Below, piece by piece: positions 41,468 through 49,905 of a stretch of DNA of 64,000 bases; the stretch's first letter is position 1; the number at the start of each line of letters is the position of its first letter. A program made the translations under genes and the position numbers. The notes beneath the pieces were generated by a model. It was not told the origin of the DNA. It was given only the letters and a program-made list of their open reading frames with translations, and ran no database searches. The DNA is taken from positions 62,001-126,000 of the forward strand of contig JACKKC010000004.1 in NCBI GenBank assembly GCA_020637615.1. The letters run 5' to 3'. This DNA comes from Rhodovulum sp. Lineage in GTDB: Bacteria; Pseudomonadota; Alphaproteobacteria; Rhodobacterales; Rhodobacteraceae.

Positions 41468-41923
41468 TCAGTTCTGGAACTGCTCCGCATCGAGCGTGAG
41501 CAGGTTGCCGAAGAGCTGTTCCAGCACGCCCATCCGCCGGCCGCCGGTCTCGGTCGTCCGGGTCGTCAGGTTGACGATCCTTCCGTCCTCGAGCCCGTAG
41601 CGCGTCAGGCCCTCGACCACGCCATTGGCGTTGAAGTCGACGGCGAGCACGACCCGGTCGATCACCCTGGGCTTGTTGTAGGTGTAGCTCTCGACGGTGC
41701 TCTGGACGTAGTACCAGGACGAATCGCGCAGCAGGCCGCTCGAGGAGGGACGCCCCAGCGCCGCCTCGACGCTCTCGTAGTTCGAAACCCCCGGCGTGAC
41801 CTGCGCGACATCGGCCTGCGAGGGGACGTAGCCGTGAACCTGGATCGTCGGCGCGCAGGCCGCAACGAGCGCACCGGCGAGCACTAGGGGAGCACCGGCG
41901 CGGCGCAGTGATCTCGGGCGCAT
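41468..41923 (-). CDS. bamE: Outer membrane protein assembly factor BamE
   Basis: A 151-residue lipoprotein of the BAM complex. The signal peptide ends with lipobox LVAAC (Cys23), after which HGYVPSQADVAQVTPGVSNYESVEAALGRPSSSG is the typical BamE N-terminal helix-turn segment, followed by WYYVQSTVESYTYNKPRVIDRVVLAVDFNANGVVEGL, the conserved strands. Convergent with msrB and divergent from the DUF177 gene. Confidence 0.93.
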   Translation of the reverse strand: MRPRSLRRAGAPLVLAGALVAACAPTIQVHGYVPSQADVAQVTPGVSNYESVEAALGRPSSSGLLRDSSWYYVQSTVESYTYNKPRVIDRVVLAVDFNANGVVEGLTRYGLEDGRIVNLTTRTTETGGRRMGVLEQLFGNLLTLDAEQFQN

Positions 41924-42032
41924 CTGGTTCCCCGGCCTTCCCTGTTTCCGCTTGCTCCCCTACCCCGCGCATGGTCTAAATTCAAGGAACTTGGGCACCG
42001 ACGCTCCAGTGACCGGACCCGAAGGACCGATC

Positions 42033-42605
42033 ATGCCCGAACTCGCGACGAAAGCGCCCGACAATCCGGAATTCGCCCGTGTCATCGACCTGGCCGCGAT
42101 CCGCGACCGGGACGAATTCGCCTTCGACATCCGGCCCGATCCGGCCGAGGCCCGGGCGCTCGCGCGGCTCATGGGCGCGATCTCGCTCAGGCGCATGCGC
42201 TTCGCGGGGCGACTCACCCCGGTCGCGCCGAAGGGCTGGCGGCTCGAGGCGCGGCTCGGGGCGACGGTGGTCCAGCCCTGCGTGGTGACCCTCGACCCGG
42301 TGACGACCCGGATCGACCAGGACGTCACGCGGCGCTACCTCCCCGCCGCCGGCGAGACCCCGCTCGAGGTCACGGTCGATGCCGGCGAGGACGACGAGGT
42401 GGAGCCGCTCGGGCCCCGCCTCGATCTCGGGCTGGTCGCGATCGAGGCGCTGGCGCTCGCCCTGCCTGCCTATCCCCGCCGCGCCGACGCCGCGCTGCCG
42501 CCCGAGGCCGTCGCGGCGCTCGGCGCGCGCGCCGCCGGCGAGGCCGAGGCCAAGCCCTTCGCCGCCCTCGCGGCACTGAGGGACAAGCTCGGCAACAGCT
42601 CGTGA
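42033..42605 (+). CDS. DUF177 domain-containing protein (YceD family)
   Basis: A 190-residue protein. The core LEARLGATVVQPCVVTLDPVTTRIDQDVTRRYLP and the acidic DAGEDDEVEPLGPRLDLGLVAIEALALALPAYPR are the DUF177 signature; the single Cys (VQPC) replaces a zinc-like motif found in other members. YceD is usually encoded directly upstream of rpmF and affects 23S rRNA accumulation in some bacteria. The ATG at 42033 follows GAAGGA. Confidence 0.92.
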   Translation: MPELATKAPDNPEFARVIDLAAIRDRDEFAFDIRPDPAEARALARLMGAISLRRMRFAGRLTPVAPKGWRLEARLGATVVQPCVVTLDPVTTRIDQDVTRRYLPAAGETPLEVTVDAGEDDEVEPLGPRLDLGLVAIEALALALPAYPRRADAALPPEAVAALGARAAGEAEAKPFAALAALRDKLGNSS

Positions 42606-42623
42606 GAACCGCGCGAATGGGGC

Positions 42624-42651
42624 TTGCGTGCGCGCGGGCGATCGCTATTTT
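42624..42651 (+). promoter_or_regulatory. Putative promoter of rpmF-plsX-fabH
   Basis: TTGCGT (42624-42629) and TATTTT (42646-42651) with 16-base spacing, in the 172-base gap between the DUF177 gene and rpmF. It would leave a leader of about 120 bases. Confidence 0.4.
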
Positions 42652-42777
42652 CCGCGCTTCGTTTTTCTGGCGCGGGATCGGGTTAGCGGCGTGACACCGC
42701 GCGCCGCATCTGCTACCTCGCGCCGGAATGCGACGAAATGATCCGGGCCTTGGCCCGCAGGAGACCGAGGTCGAGAC

Positions 42778-42984
42778 ATGGCTGTTCCGAAGAGCAAGGT
42801 AACCCGGGCGAAGCGGGGCATGCGCCGCGCCCATGACGGGCTGGTGGCCGCCAATCCCAACGAATGCCCCAATTGCGGCGAACTGCGCCGCCCGCACCAC
42901 GTCTGCGGAGCCTGCGGGCACTACGACGGTCGCGAGGTCGTCGCGCGCGTCGAAGAGACCGACCTCGACGACGAAGCCGCCTGA
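42778..42984 (+). CDS. rpmF: 50S ribosomal protein L32
   Basis: A 68-residue L32. MAVPKSKVTRAKRGMRRAHD and the zinc-ribbon-like CPNCGELRRPHHVCGACGHYDGREV with four cysteines are diagnostic. It is 27 bases upstream of plsX, the usual order that couples ribosome and lipid genes. Confidence 0.98.
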   Translation: MAVPKSKVTRAKRGMRRAHDGLVAANPNECPNCGELRRPHHVCGACGHYDGREVVARVEETDLDDEAA

Positions 42985-43011
42985 TCCCGACCTGCGCGAG
43001 GTTGGTCCGGA

Positions 43012-44127
43012 ATGACCGCCGAAATACCCCGGACCGATCCGACCGCCTCCCCGGCAACGCGCGGTGGCGACATCGTGATCTCGATCGATGCCATGGGCGG
43101 CGATCGCGGGGTCGCGGACGTGGTCCGCGGGATGGGCAAGTCGCTGCAGAAGAACCCGCGCCTGCGCTACATCCTCCACGGTGACGGGGCCGAGCTGCAC
43201 CGCGCCATCCAGGCCCGGAGCCCGCTGGCCGAGCGCACCGACATCCGCCATGCCGAGAGCGTGATCGCGATGGACGAGAAGCCGTCCCGCGCGCTGCGCC
43301 GCGGCCAGGGCACCAGCATGTGGAACGCGCTGGAGACCGTGAAGTCCGGCGAGAGCTCGGTGGTCATCTCCTGCGGCAATACCGGCGCGCTCATGGCGCT
43401 GGCCATGCTGCAGCTGCGCAAGGCCCCCGGCGTCGACCGGCCGGCGATCGCGGTGCTTTGGCCCTCGCACGGCCCCGCCGGCTACAATGTCCTGCTCGAT
43501 GCCGGCGCCGACGTGCGCGCCGATGCGGGCGATCTGGTCAAGTTCGCGCTGATGGGCGCCTCCTATTGCCGCAACGCGCTCGGCGTGCGCCGGCCGCGCG
43601 TCGGCCTGCTCAACGTCGGCACCGAGGAGCACAAGGGCCGCCCGGAGTTGCACGAGGCCGCCGAGCTCGTGGCGGCGGCGGGCCCCACCGGCGAATTCGA
43701 CTACATCGGCTATGTGGAGGGCAGCGACATGCCCTCGGACCGCGTGGACGTGATCGTGACCGACGGCTTCACCGGCAATGTCGCGCTCAAGACCGGCGAA
43801 GGCACCGCCCGGATGATCCAGGGCCTGCTGCGCGAGGCCTTCGCCTATTCGTCGCTCTCGCGCATCGGCGCGCTCTTCGCGCTCACCTCGCTCCGACGGC
43901 TCCAGAAGCGCATCGACCCGCGCCGGGTCAACGGCGGCGTCTTCCTGGGGCTGAACGGGACGGTGATCAAGTCCCATGGCAGTGCCGACGCGACCGGCGT
44001 CTCGGCGGCGATCAAGCTCGCCTTCGTGCTCGCCGACAGCGGCTTCACCGAGCGGCTCGCGGCGCGCGTCGCCAGCGGCCTGCCCGAACTGCGCAGCGGC
44101 GGCGCTCTCGGCGGGGCCGCGACGTGA
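43012..44127 (+). CDS. plsX: Phosphate acyltransferase PlsX
   Basis: A 371-residue peripheral membrane enzyme that makes acyl-phosphate from acyl-ACP for phospholipid synthesis. After a non-conserved N-terminal stretch, IVISIDAMGGDRGVADVVRGM begins the family core. GTSMWNALETVKSGESSVVISCGNTGALMA and IVTDGFTGNVALKTGEGTARM are characteristic. Its stop overlaps the GTG start of fabH. Confidence 0.96.
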   Translation: MTAEIPRTDPTASPATRGGDIVISIDAMGGDRGVADVVRGMGKSLQKNPRLRYILHGDGAELHRAIQARSPLAERTDIRHAESVIAMDEKPSRALRRGQGTSMWNALETVKSGESSVVISCGNTGALMALAMLQLRKAPGVDRPAIAVLWPSHGPAGYNVLLDAGADVRADAGDLVKFALMGASYCRNALGVRRPRVGLLNVGTEEHKGRPELHEAAELVAAAGPTGEFDYIGYVEGSDMPSDRVDVIVTDGFTGNVALKTGEGTARMIQGLLREAFAYSSLSRIGALFALTSLRRLQKRIDPRRVNGGVFLGLNGTVIKSHGSADATGVSAAIKLAFVLADSGFTERLAARVASGLPELRSGGALGGAAT

Positions 44128-45101
44128 GCGTGATTCGCGCCGTTCCCCGCGGCACCGGCCACTACCTGCCGGTGCGCGTCGTCGAGAATGCCGAATTCGA
44201 GAAGACCCTCGATACCTCGGACGAATGGATCCGCAGCCGCAGCGGCATCGAACGGCGGCATTTCGCCCATGAGGGCGAGAAGACCTCCGACCTCGCCATC
44301 GCCGCCGCGCGCGCCGCGCTGCTCGACGCGGGACTCGAGGGCAGCGACATCGACGCCATCGTCCTCGCCACCGCGACGCCGGACCAGACCTTTCCCTCCA
44401 CGGCGGTCCGCGTCCAGGACGCCATCGGCATGCGCGGCGGCTTCGCCTTCGACATCCAGGCGGTCTGCGCCGGCTTCGTCTTCGCCCTCGCCCAGGCCGA
44501 TGCGATGATCCGCACCGGGCTCGCCCGCCGCGTGATGGTGATCGGCGCCGAGACCTTCTCGCGCATCCTCGACTTCACCGACCGCGCCACCTGCGTGCTC
44601 TTCGGCGACGGCGCCGGCGCGCTGATCCTCGAGGCCGCCGAGGGCGAAGGATCCGCCGAAGACCGCGGCATCCTCGCGACCGACCTGCATTCCGACGGGC
44701 GATATTCCGACCTGCTCTACGTCGATGGCGGCCCCTCCTCGACCGGCACCGCCGGCGCCGTGCGCATGTCCGGGCAGGAGGTGTTCAAGCACGCTGTCAT
44801 CAAGCTCGCCCAGACCGGGGCGGCGGCGCTGAAGAAGGCCGGGCTCGATACCGCGGGGATCGACTGGCTGGTGCCCCACCAGGCCAATCTGCGCATCATG
44901 ACCATGACGGCGCAGAAACTCGGCGTTCCCATGGAGCGCGTGGTGGTGACGGTGCAGGACCACGGCAACACCTCGGCGGCCTCGATCCCGCTGGCGCTTT
45001 CCGTCGCGAACGCGGAAGGACGGCTCCGGAAGGGCGACGTGATCCTCGTCGAAGCCATCGGCGGCGGGCTCGCCTGGGGTGCGGCGGTGATGCGCTGGTA
45101 A
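44124..45101 (+). CDS. fabH: Beta-ketoacyl-ACP synthase III
   Basis: A 325-residue KAS III that starts fatty acid synthesis by condensing acetyl-CoA with malonyl-ACP. The catalytic triad is Cys115 (IQAVCAGFVF), His252 (WLVPHQANLRI) and Asn282 (DHGNTSAAS). The GTG start at 44124 overlaps the plsX stop (GTGA), indicating translational coupling. Confidence 0.96.
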   Translation: MSVIRAVPRGTGHYLPVRVVENAEFEKTLDTSDEWIRSRSGIERRHFAHEGEKTSDLAIAAARAALLDAGLEGSDIDAIVLATATPDQTFPSTAVRVQDAIGMRGGFAFDIQAVCAGFVFALAQADAMIRTGLARRVMVIGAETFSRILDFTDRATCVLFGDGAGALILEAAEGEGSAEDRGILATDLHSDGRYSDLLYVDGGPSSTGTAGAVRMSGQEVFKHAVIKLAQTGAAALKKAGLDTAGIDWLVPHQANLRIMTMTAQKLGVPMERVVVTVQDHGNTSAASIPLALSVANAEGRLRKGDVILVEAIGGGLAWGAAVMRW

Positions 45102-45135
45102 AGGCGTCTTCGCCGCCCCGCCCAAGCCGTTGTTA

Positions 45136-45165
45136 TTGACTCGCTTTCGCCAATGCCCCTAGGGT
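45136..45165 (+). promoter_or_regulatory. Putative promoter of ihfA
   Basis: TTGACT (45136-45141), 18-base spacer and TAGGGT (45160-45165), 35 bases before the ihfA ATG. The same -10 hexamer appears in the ialB upstream promoter. Confidence 0.55.
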
Positions 45166-45199
45166 TGCCCAACAGCAATCAGGACGGGGGGGAGTGGCT

Positions 45200-45508
45200 A
45201 TGAGTGACAAGACCCTGACACGTATGGAACTGAGCGAGGCGGTGTTCCGGACCGTCGGCCTTTCGCGCAACGAATCCGCCGATCTGGTGGAATCGGTGCT
45301 CAACCACCTTTCCGACGCCCTCGTGGCGGGCGAGACCGTCAAGATCTCGTCCTTCGGCACCTTCAGCGTACGCTCCAAGTCCGCGCGGGTCGGCCGCAAT
45401 CCCAAGACCGGCGAGGAGGTTCCCATCGAGCCGCGCCGTGTCCTCACGTTCCGGCCCTCCCATATCATGAAGGAACGCGTGGACGCCGGGAACAAGAACC
45501 AGAGGTGA
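45200..45508 (+). CDS. ihfA: Integration host factor subunit alpha
   Basis: A 102-residue nucleoid protein that bends DNA as a heterodimer with IHF-beta. TLTRMELSEAVFRTVGLSRNESADLVESVLNHL, GETVKISSFGTFSVRSKSARVGRNPKTGEEVPI and RRVLTFRPSHIMKERV are the DNABII features, including the minor-groove-inserting RNPKTG arm. The ATG at 45200 has GGGGGGAG; a GTG two codons upstream is less likely. Confidence 0.97.
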   Translation: MSDKTLTRMELSEAVFRTVGLSRNESADLVESVLNHLSDALVAGETVKISSFGTFSVRSKSARVGRNPKTGEEVPIEPRRVLTFRPSHIMKERVDAGNKNQR

Positions 45509-45521
45509 GGTCAGCCCCCCG

Positions 45522-46106
45522 ATGAACAAGTCCCCCGAGGCCTTCCGGACCATCAGCGAAGTGGCCGAGGCGCTCGACGTGCCGCCGCATGTGCTGCGCT
45601 TCTGGGAATCGCGCTTCACCCAGGTCAAGCCGGTCAAGCGCGGCGGCGGTCGCCGCTACTACCGGCCCGAGGACGTCCGGCTGCTGCGCGGCATCCGCGG
45701 CCTGCTCTACGACGACGGCATGACGATCAAGGGCGCGCAGAAGATCCTGCGCGAGAAGGGCGTGCGCCACGTCATCGCGCTGGGAACCCTGCCCGAGGCG
45801 GAGGAGGAGGCGCCGCAGGCCGCTCCGGCCCCGGCTCCAGCCACTGCTGCGGCGAAGAAGCCCGCCAAGCCGGCTCGGGCCCCGGCCAAGGCCCCGGCAC
45901 CCGCCCCCGCGCCGCCGAAACCGCCCGCCCGCCCACAGGGCGATCTCTTCGCCTCGGGCGCCCCTGCGTCGGGCGGCGCCGCCGTCGCGGAGCTGGAGGC
46001 GCGCACGCGCCCGGCCGAGGTCCGGGACGGCCGCAAGGCGCTCAAGGCGCTGGTCGCCGAGCTCGAATCGCTCCGCGCGGTGATGATGTCCGAGCCCGGA
46101 TCCTGA
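45522..46106 (+). CDS. MerR-family transcriptional regulator
   Basis: A 194-residue protein with an N-terminal MerR winged helix (FRTISEVAEALDVPPHVLRFWESRF, GGGRRYYRPEDVRLLRGIRGLLYDDGMTIKGAQKIL) and a long low-complexity linker (about 95-150) rich in Pro, Ala and Lys, ending in a short coiled-coil-like helix (KALKALVAELESLRAVM). It follows ihfA by 13 bases, the conserved alphaproteobacterial plsX-fabH-ihfA-merR order. Effector unknown; no metal-binding cysteines are present. Confidence 0.93.
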   Translation: MNKSPEAFRTISEVAEALDVPPHVLRFWESRFTQVKPVKRGGGRRYYRPEDVRLLRGIRGLLYDDGMTIKGAQKILREKGVRHVIALGTLPEAEEEAPQAAPAPAPATAAAKKPAKPARAPAKAPAPAPAPPKPPARPQGDLFASGAPASGGAAVAELEARTRPAEVRDGRKALKALVAELESLRAVMMSEPGS

Positions 46107-46132
46107 GCGCGGAATCTCGCGGCGCTTTCCGC

Positions 46133-46160
46133 TTGCCCTTGTGCGGACCCCGGCTATAAA
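46133..46160 (+). promoter_or_regulatory. Promoter of tRNA-Pro
   Basis: TTGCCC (46133-46138), 16-base spacer and TATAAA (46155-46160), ending 11 bases before the tRNA. TATAAA is one of the best -10 boxes in the window. Confidence 0.6.
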
Positions 46161-46171
46161 GCGCCTCGTGT

Positions 46172-46248
46172 CGGGCTATAGCGCAGTCTGGTAGCGCGTT
46201 CGACTGGGGGTCGAAAGGTCGTGAGTTCGAATCTCGCTAGCCCGACCA
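46172..46248 (+). tRNA. tRNA-Pro(GGG)
   Basis: A 77-base cloverleaf with acceptor stem CGGGCTA / TAGCCCG, D arm GCGC-AGTCTGGTA-GCGC, anticodon stem TTCGA / TCGAA with loop CTGGGGG (anticodon GGG at 46206-46208), T arm CTCGC region with TTCGAAT, and an encoded 3' CCA at 46246-46248. It decodes CCC codons. Confidence 0.97.
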
Positions 46249-46262
46249 AACCCCTCTCCGCG

Positions 46263-47348
46263 GTGGCTCAGGCCCCCGGCGTGATCCCTTCCCAGGGGAT
46301 CGCGCGCATGATCGCGGAGGGAAGCATCACCGTCGCGGCGCCCCCCACGCCCGACCAGATCCAGCCCGCGAGCCTCGATCTCCGCCTCGGGGATACCGCC
46401 TGGCGGGTGCGCGCCTCATTCCTCCCCGGGCCGCGCGCGCTTCTCTCCGAACGACTCGACGATTTCGCGATGCACCGCATCGACCTCGGGCCCGGCGCCG
46501 TGCTCGAGAAAGGCTGCGTCTATCTCGTGCCGCTCGCAGAGGGGCTCGACCTGCCCGAGGGTGTCTGCGCCGTGGCCAATGCCAAGAGCTCGACCGGCCG
46601 GCTCGACCTCTTCACCCGGCTGATCACCGATCGCGGCACCGAATTCGACCGCATCGAGCCGGGCTATCGCGGCCCGCTCTATGCCGAGATCTCGCCGCGC
46701 TCCTTCTCGGTGCTGGTCCGCCCAGGCATGCGCCTGAACCAGATCCGCTTCCGCCGGGGCTCGGCCCTGCTCGACGACGAGGCCCTGCGCGCGCTCGATG
46801 CGCGCGAGCGATTGGTCGACGGCACGGCGCATGTCGCCGGCGGCCTCGCCTTCTCGGTCGACCTGCGCCCCCGCGAGGGCAGCCTGGTCGGCTACCGGGC
46901 CAAGCCGCATACCGGGCTGATCGATCTCGACCGCATCGGCCATTACGATCCGGCCGATTACTGGGAACCGGTCGCCGCCCGCGACGGGCGCATCATCCTC
47001 GACCCCGGCGCCTTCTACATCCTGGTCAGCCGGGAATCGGTGCATGTCCCGCCCGATTACGCCGCCGAGATGGCGCCCTATCTGGCCATGGTCGGCGAGT
47101 TCCGGGTGCATTACGCCGGCTTCTTCGACCCCGGCTTCGGCCATGAGCAGGCCGGCGGCAGCGGCTCGCGCGGCGTGCTGGAAGTGCGCTGCCACGAGGC
47201 CCCCTTCGCGCTCGAGCATGGCCAGATCGTCGGCCGGCTGGTCTACGAACGGATGGCCGAGCGCCCCGCGATCCTCTACGGCCAGGGCCTCGGCTCGAAC
47301 TACCAGGGCCAGGGCCTGAAGCTCTCGAAGCATTTCCGGGTGCCCTGA
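46263..47348 (+). CDS. dcd: 2'-deoxycytidine 5'-triphosphate deaminase (long form)
   Basis: A 361-residue enzyme that deaminates dCTP to dUTP for thymidylate supply; it is a tandem duplication of the dUTPase/Dcd fold. The first half has IQPASLDLRLGD, CAVANAKSSTGRLDLFTRLI and GPLYAEISPRSFSVLVRPGMRLNQIRF; the second repeats the fold with HVPPDYAAEMAPYLAMVGEFRVHYAGFFDPGFG. The GTG at 46263 is proposed since any earlier start lies inside the tRNA; GTG at 46281 is an alternative. It begins 14 bases after the tRNA CCA and lacks a clear ribosome site. Confidence 0.9.
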   Translation: MAQAPGVIPSQGIARMIAEGSITVAAPPTPDQIQPASLDLRLGDTAWRVRASFLPGPRALLSERLDDFAMHRIDLGPGAVLEKGCVYLVPLAEGLDLPEGVCAVANAKSSTGRLDLFTRLITDRGTEFDRIEPGYRGPLYAEISPRSFSVLVRPGMRLNQIRFRRGSALLDDEALRALDARERLVDGTAHVAGGLAFSVDLRPREGSLVGYRAKPHTGLIDLDRIGHYDPADYWEPVAARDGRIILDPGAFYILVSRESVHVPPDYAAEMAPYLAMVGEFRVHYAGFFDPGFGHEQAGGSGSRGVLEVRCHEAPFALEHGQIVGRLVYERMAERPAILYGQGLGSNYQGQGLKLSKHFRVP

Positions 47349-47447
47349 TCGAGCCGCACGGCCTGTCGGGACCGCTCGGGCACGAGCCATCTCTCTCGGC
47401 TCCCCCGGTCGCAGCGTCCGGAGGCCGCCGGGCGCTGCGTCACCGGC

Positions 47448-49643
47448 CTATCGCCAAGTCCCGACCACGTCGCGCAGACTCAGGATTCGGACCATGGCCC
47501 CGCCGCCGAGCCCTTCCCTCAGCCCGCACGCCGGCAAGGCATCGGCCCCGCGAAGCCCGCCGAAGTCTAGCCCGGTCCGCCGCTCTAGGTCGGCGATGCT
47601 AACCTGGAACATGGCGAAGCGGCCCGGCCCGAAGGCCTCGGCGGGCAGGTTCCGCAGCAGCTCCTCCTGCCCCACAACGAAGGCGAAGGCCCTGAGCCTC
47701 CCCTCGCGACCGACCACCGACACCAGTTTCCAGAAGGCCCGGGGAACCGCCAGTCCCCGGTGCAGTGGATCCCCGTCGCTGAAGATCGGTCCGTTGAACA
47801 CGTTGACCGACTGCCGCTCGCGGCTCGCCTCGTCCATTACCTGGTTTTCGAGCAGGCCCCAGAGCGACAGCTCCGGGTTCTGCCCACTCTGGTTGAACAC
47901 GAAGTGCTGCGGCGCGATGTTGGTCCAGTGGAAGGTGTCGTCGCTCGCGCGCCGCGCCTCCTCCGGGCTGCTGCCCCAGCCGCCGTCGGCGCGGCGGAAC
48001 AGGTGCCCGCGATCCAGGTCGTTCTCCGAGTAGAACTCGTTGCCCGCCTGAAGCGACTCGTGCAACCGCGGATCGAAGCCCCAGGGATCCCTCCGCGGGG
48101 CATTGAACGGCGCGTCGATCCGCAGGTTGCCGGCCGAGACGAAGGCAAGCCGCCGTCGGCGGTTCATCAACACGCTGTAGTGGTCGTAGCGGAACTCGGT
48201 CTCCTGCGACCCGGCCACCGTCGCGAGATCGGCGGCGATCGCCGCCGTGGCCATCGGCATCTCGACCCGGACCCCGAGGAAGTCGCGATTGAAGCCCTTG
48301 CGGTCGTAATAGTCGGCGGCCGTCCGCTCCAGCCGCGCCGCTTCCGTGGCCGTCGCCGCCGCGGCGGCGCCCGATGTGTCGACGGAGACAGTGATGGTCA
48401 GCGGCAACGTCACCGACACCGCCTGCCCGGCCGGCGGTGCCGACGCATTGGCATCGGCCGCAGGCCTAGGGTCAAGGCTCCGCGGCGCGGGCGGTACGGC
48501 AGCCTCGCCCGGTCGCCCCGGGTCGCGCCGGGCAGGCACGAACACACCGTACTCGGCGGCGTCCTTTCCGACCCTAATGACCTCCCCGAGCAGGTCGGTC
48601 GCCGAGCCGGTGGCCTCCGCGTGCATCTCGCCAATCCTCCTGACCAGGCTCGACACGCGGATCCCTTCGTTGGCGATCCACTTCACACGCTCCATGTGCG
48701 GGTCGCGCGCCTGATCCCAGACATTCCCGTCCACGTCCATCCATTCGCCGCGGTCATTGGAGTCCGGCACGCCGGAATGGTGGAGCGCCACCACTTCCCA
48801 GGCGTCGCTGAACACTGGCGAGCCCGACGAGCCTGGCTTGGTGTCGCCGGTGTACTGGGCCACGGTCCCCAGTGCCTCAGGCAGAAGACTGAGCGTGCTT
48901 TCCCGGAAGATCAGCTGCTTCCGCTCGCCCGCGGGATGCTGGATGATGTTGACCGGCTGACCCAGCCGGATCTTGCCCTGGTCGCCGACAAGCGGCAGGA
49001 ACCCAAACTCGGAGAGACTGCTCGCGTCGTCGCCCTGCGCCTCCACCGCCACCAGGGTAAAGTCGAGGTCCGGATCGGTCACAAATAACCGGTCCGGATT
49101 GAGGTGGAAAGCCACTGGCGCGATCTCCCGGTCAATGAGATCGACTTCGTAGCGGAACTGCACGCGGGTAAGGGCGGCCTCGTCACTGTCCGGCAGGACG
49201 TGGTTGTTGGTTATCAGCACCCCGGGCGCAACCAGGAACCCGGTGCCGAACGACCGCGGCGCCGCAATCCGGCCCACCGACCGGATCACCACCGCGGCCC
49301 GGGCGACGAACATCACCGAAAGGTATTCCTCGGCCTCGCCGATCATGCGTTCGAGAAGGAACCCGAACGGCAGGCTGGCTTTGGCGCGCACCGCCTCGCG
49401 GGGGTCCCGCACCGCCTCGCGCAGGTCCTGGGTCATCCCCGCACCGCCATCCGCGACGTTGCGGACATTCTTGAGCAGGCGCTCGGCGTATTTCTCGACC
49501 CGATCGGGTCGTTCCGCTTCGAGTGAATTCCCGCTTCTAATCTTCTTGTCTGCCTGAGCGCGTTCCCTCGTCGTGCGTTTCCAAGCATCGAGGGCTCTTT
49601 GTACGCGCTCAACATCATATCCTGCAGGACGGTCGAGAGGCAT
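47448..49643 (-). CDS. Trypsin-like serine protease fused to DNA/RNA non-specific endonuclease
   Basis: A 731-residue fusion without a signal peptide. Residues 1-110 form a charged helical N-terminal domain. Residues 115-345 are a V8/trypsin-like protease with His148 (LITNNHVL), Asp194 (DLDFTLVAVE) and Ser273 (TKPGSSGSPVF). A Pro/Ala-rich linker (about 370-440) leads to a NucA/Serratia-type nuclease at about 455-700 with the DRGH motif (Asp544-His547) and the metal ligand Asn584 in TNIAPQHFVFNQ. All catalytic residues of both domains are present. The ATG at 49643 follows GGAGAG. It stands alone as apparent accessory cargo between dcd and scpB. Proteases of this type joined to nucleases are known from bacterial conflict systems; its target is unknown. 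Confidence 0.88.
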   Translation of the reverse strand: MPLDRPAGYDVERVQRALDAWKRTTRERAQADKKIRSGNSLEAERPDRVEKYAERLLKNVRNVADGGAGMTQDLREAVRDPREAVRAKASLPFGFLLERMIGEAEEYLSVMFVARAAVVIRSVGRIAAPRSFGTGFLVAPGVLITNNHVLPDSDEAALTRVQFRYEVDLIDREIAPVAFHLNPDRLFVTDPDLDFTLVAVEAQGDDASSLSEFGFLPLVGDQGKIRLGQPVNIIQHPAGERKQLIFRESTLSLLPEALGTVAQYTGDTKPGSSGSPVFSDAWEVVALHHSGVPDSNDRGEWMDVDGNVWDQARDPHMERVKWIANEGIRVSSLVRRIGEMHAEATGSATDLLGEVIRVGKDAAEYGVFVPARRDPGRPGEAAVPPAPRSLDPRPAADANASAPPAGQAVSVTLPLTITVSVDTSGAAAAATATEAARLERTAADYYDRKGFNRDFLGVRVEMPMATAAIAADLATVAGSQETEFRYDHYSVLMNRRRRLAFVSAGNLRIDAPFNAPRRDPWGFDPRLHESLQAGNEFYSENDLDRGHLFRRADGGWGSSPEEARRASDDTFHWTNIAPQHFVFNQSGQNPELSLWGLLENQVMDEASRERQSVNVFNGPIFSDGDPLHRGLAVPRAFWKLVSVVGREGRLRAFAFVVGQEELLRNLPAEAFGPGRFAMFQVSIADLERRTGLDFGGLRGADALPACGLREGLGGGAMVRILSLRDVVGTWR

Positions 49644-49905
49644 GATCGGCTCTCCATGCTGTGCCGCTGATCCCCGGATCCCGGGCGACGGATGAAATGG
49701 ACGTTGAAAATGCAACGGGAGGCAGGCCCGGCTGCGGGTGCGCCACTAATTCCGGCGCGCTTCGCGACCGACCGCAATATTGTACCACAACCAAAGCGAT
49801 TAGAGAATGCCGCTGACGCCGGAATGCGGCCGACACTCCCGCAGCGATATCGTGGCTATCTCAGCCGGATACGCTTGGCCGCACGCGCGGAGACCGCGGC
49901 CGGCC

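Noticed and set aside
46221..46262. GTG at 46221 as start of dcd
   Set aside because: It is inside the T arm of tRNA-Pro.
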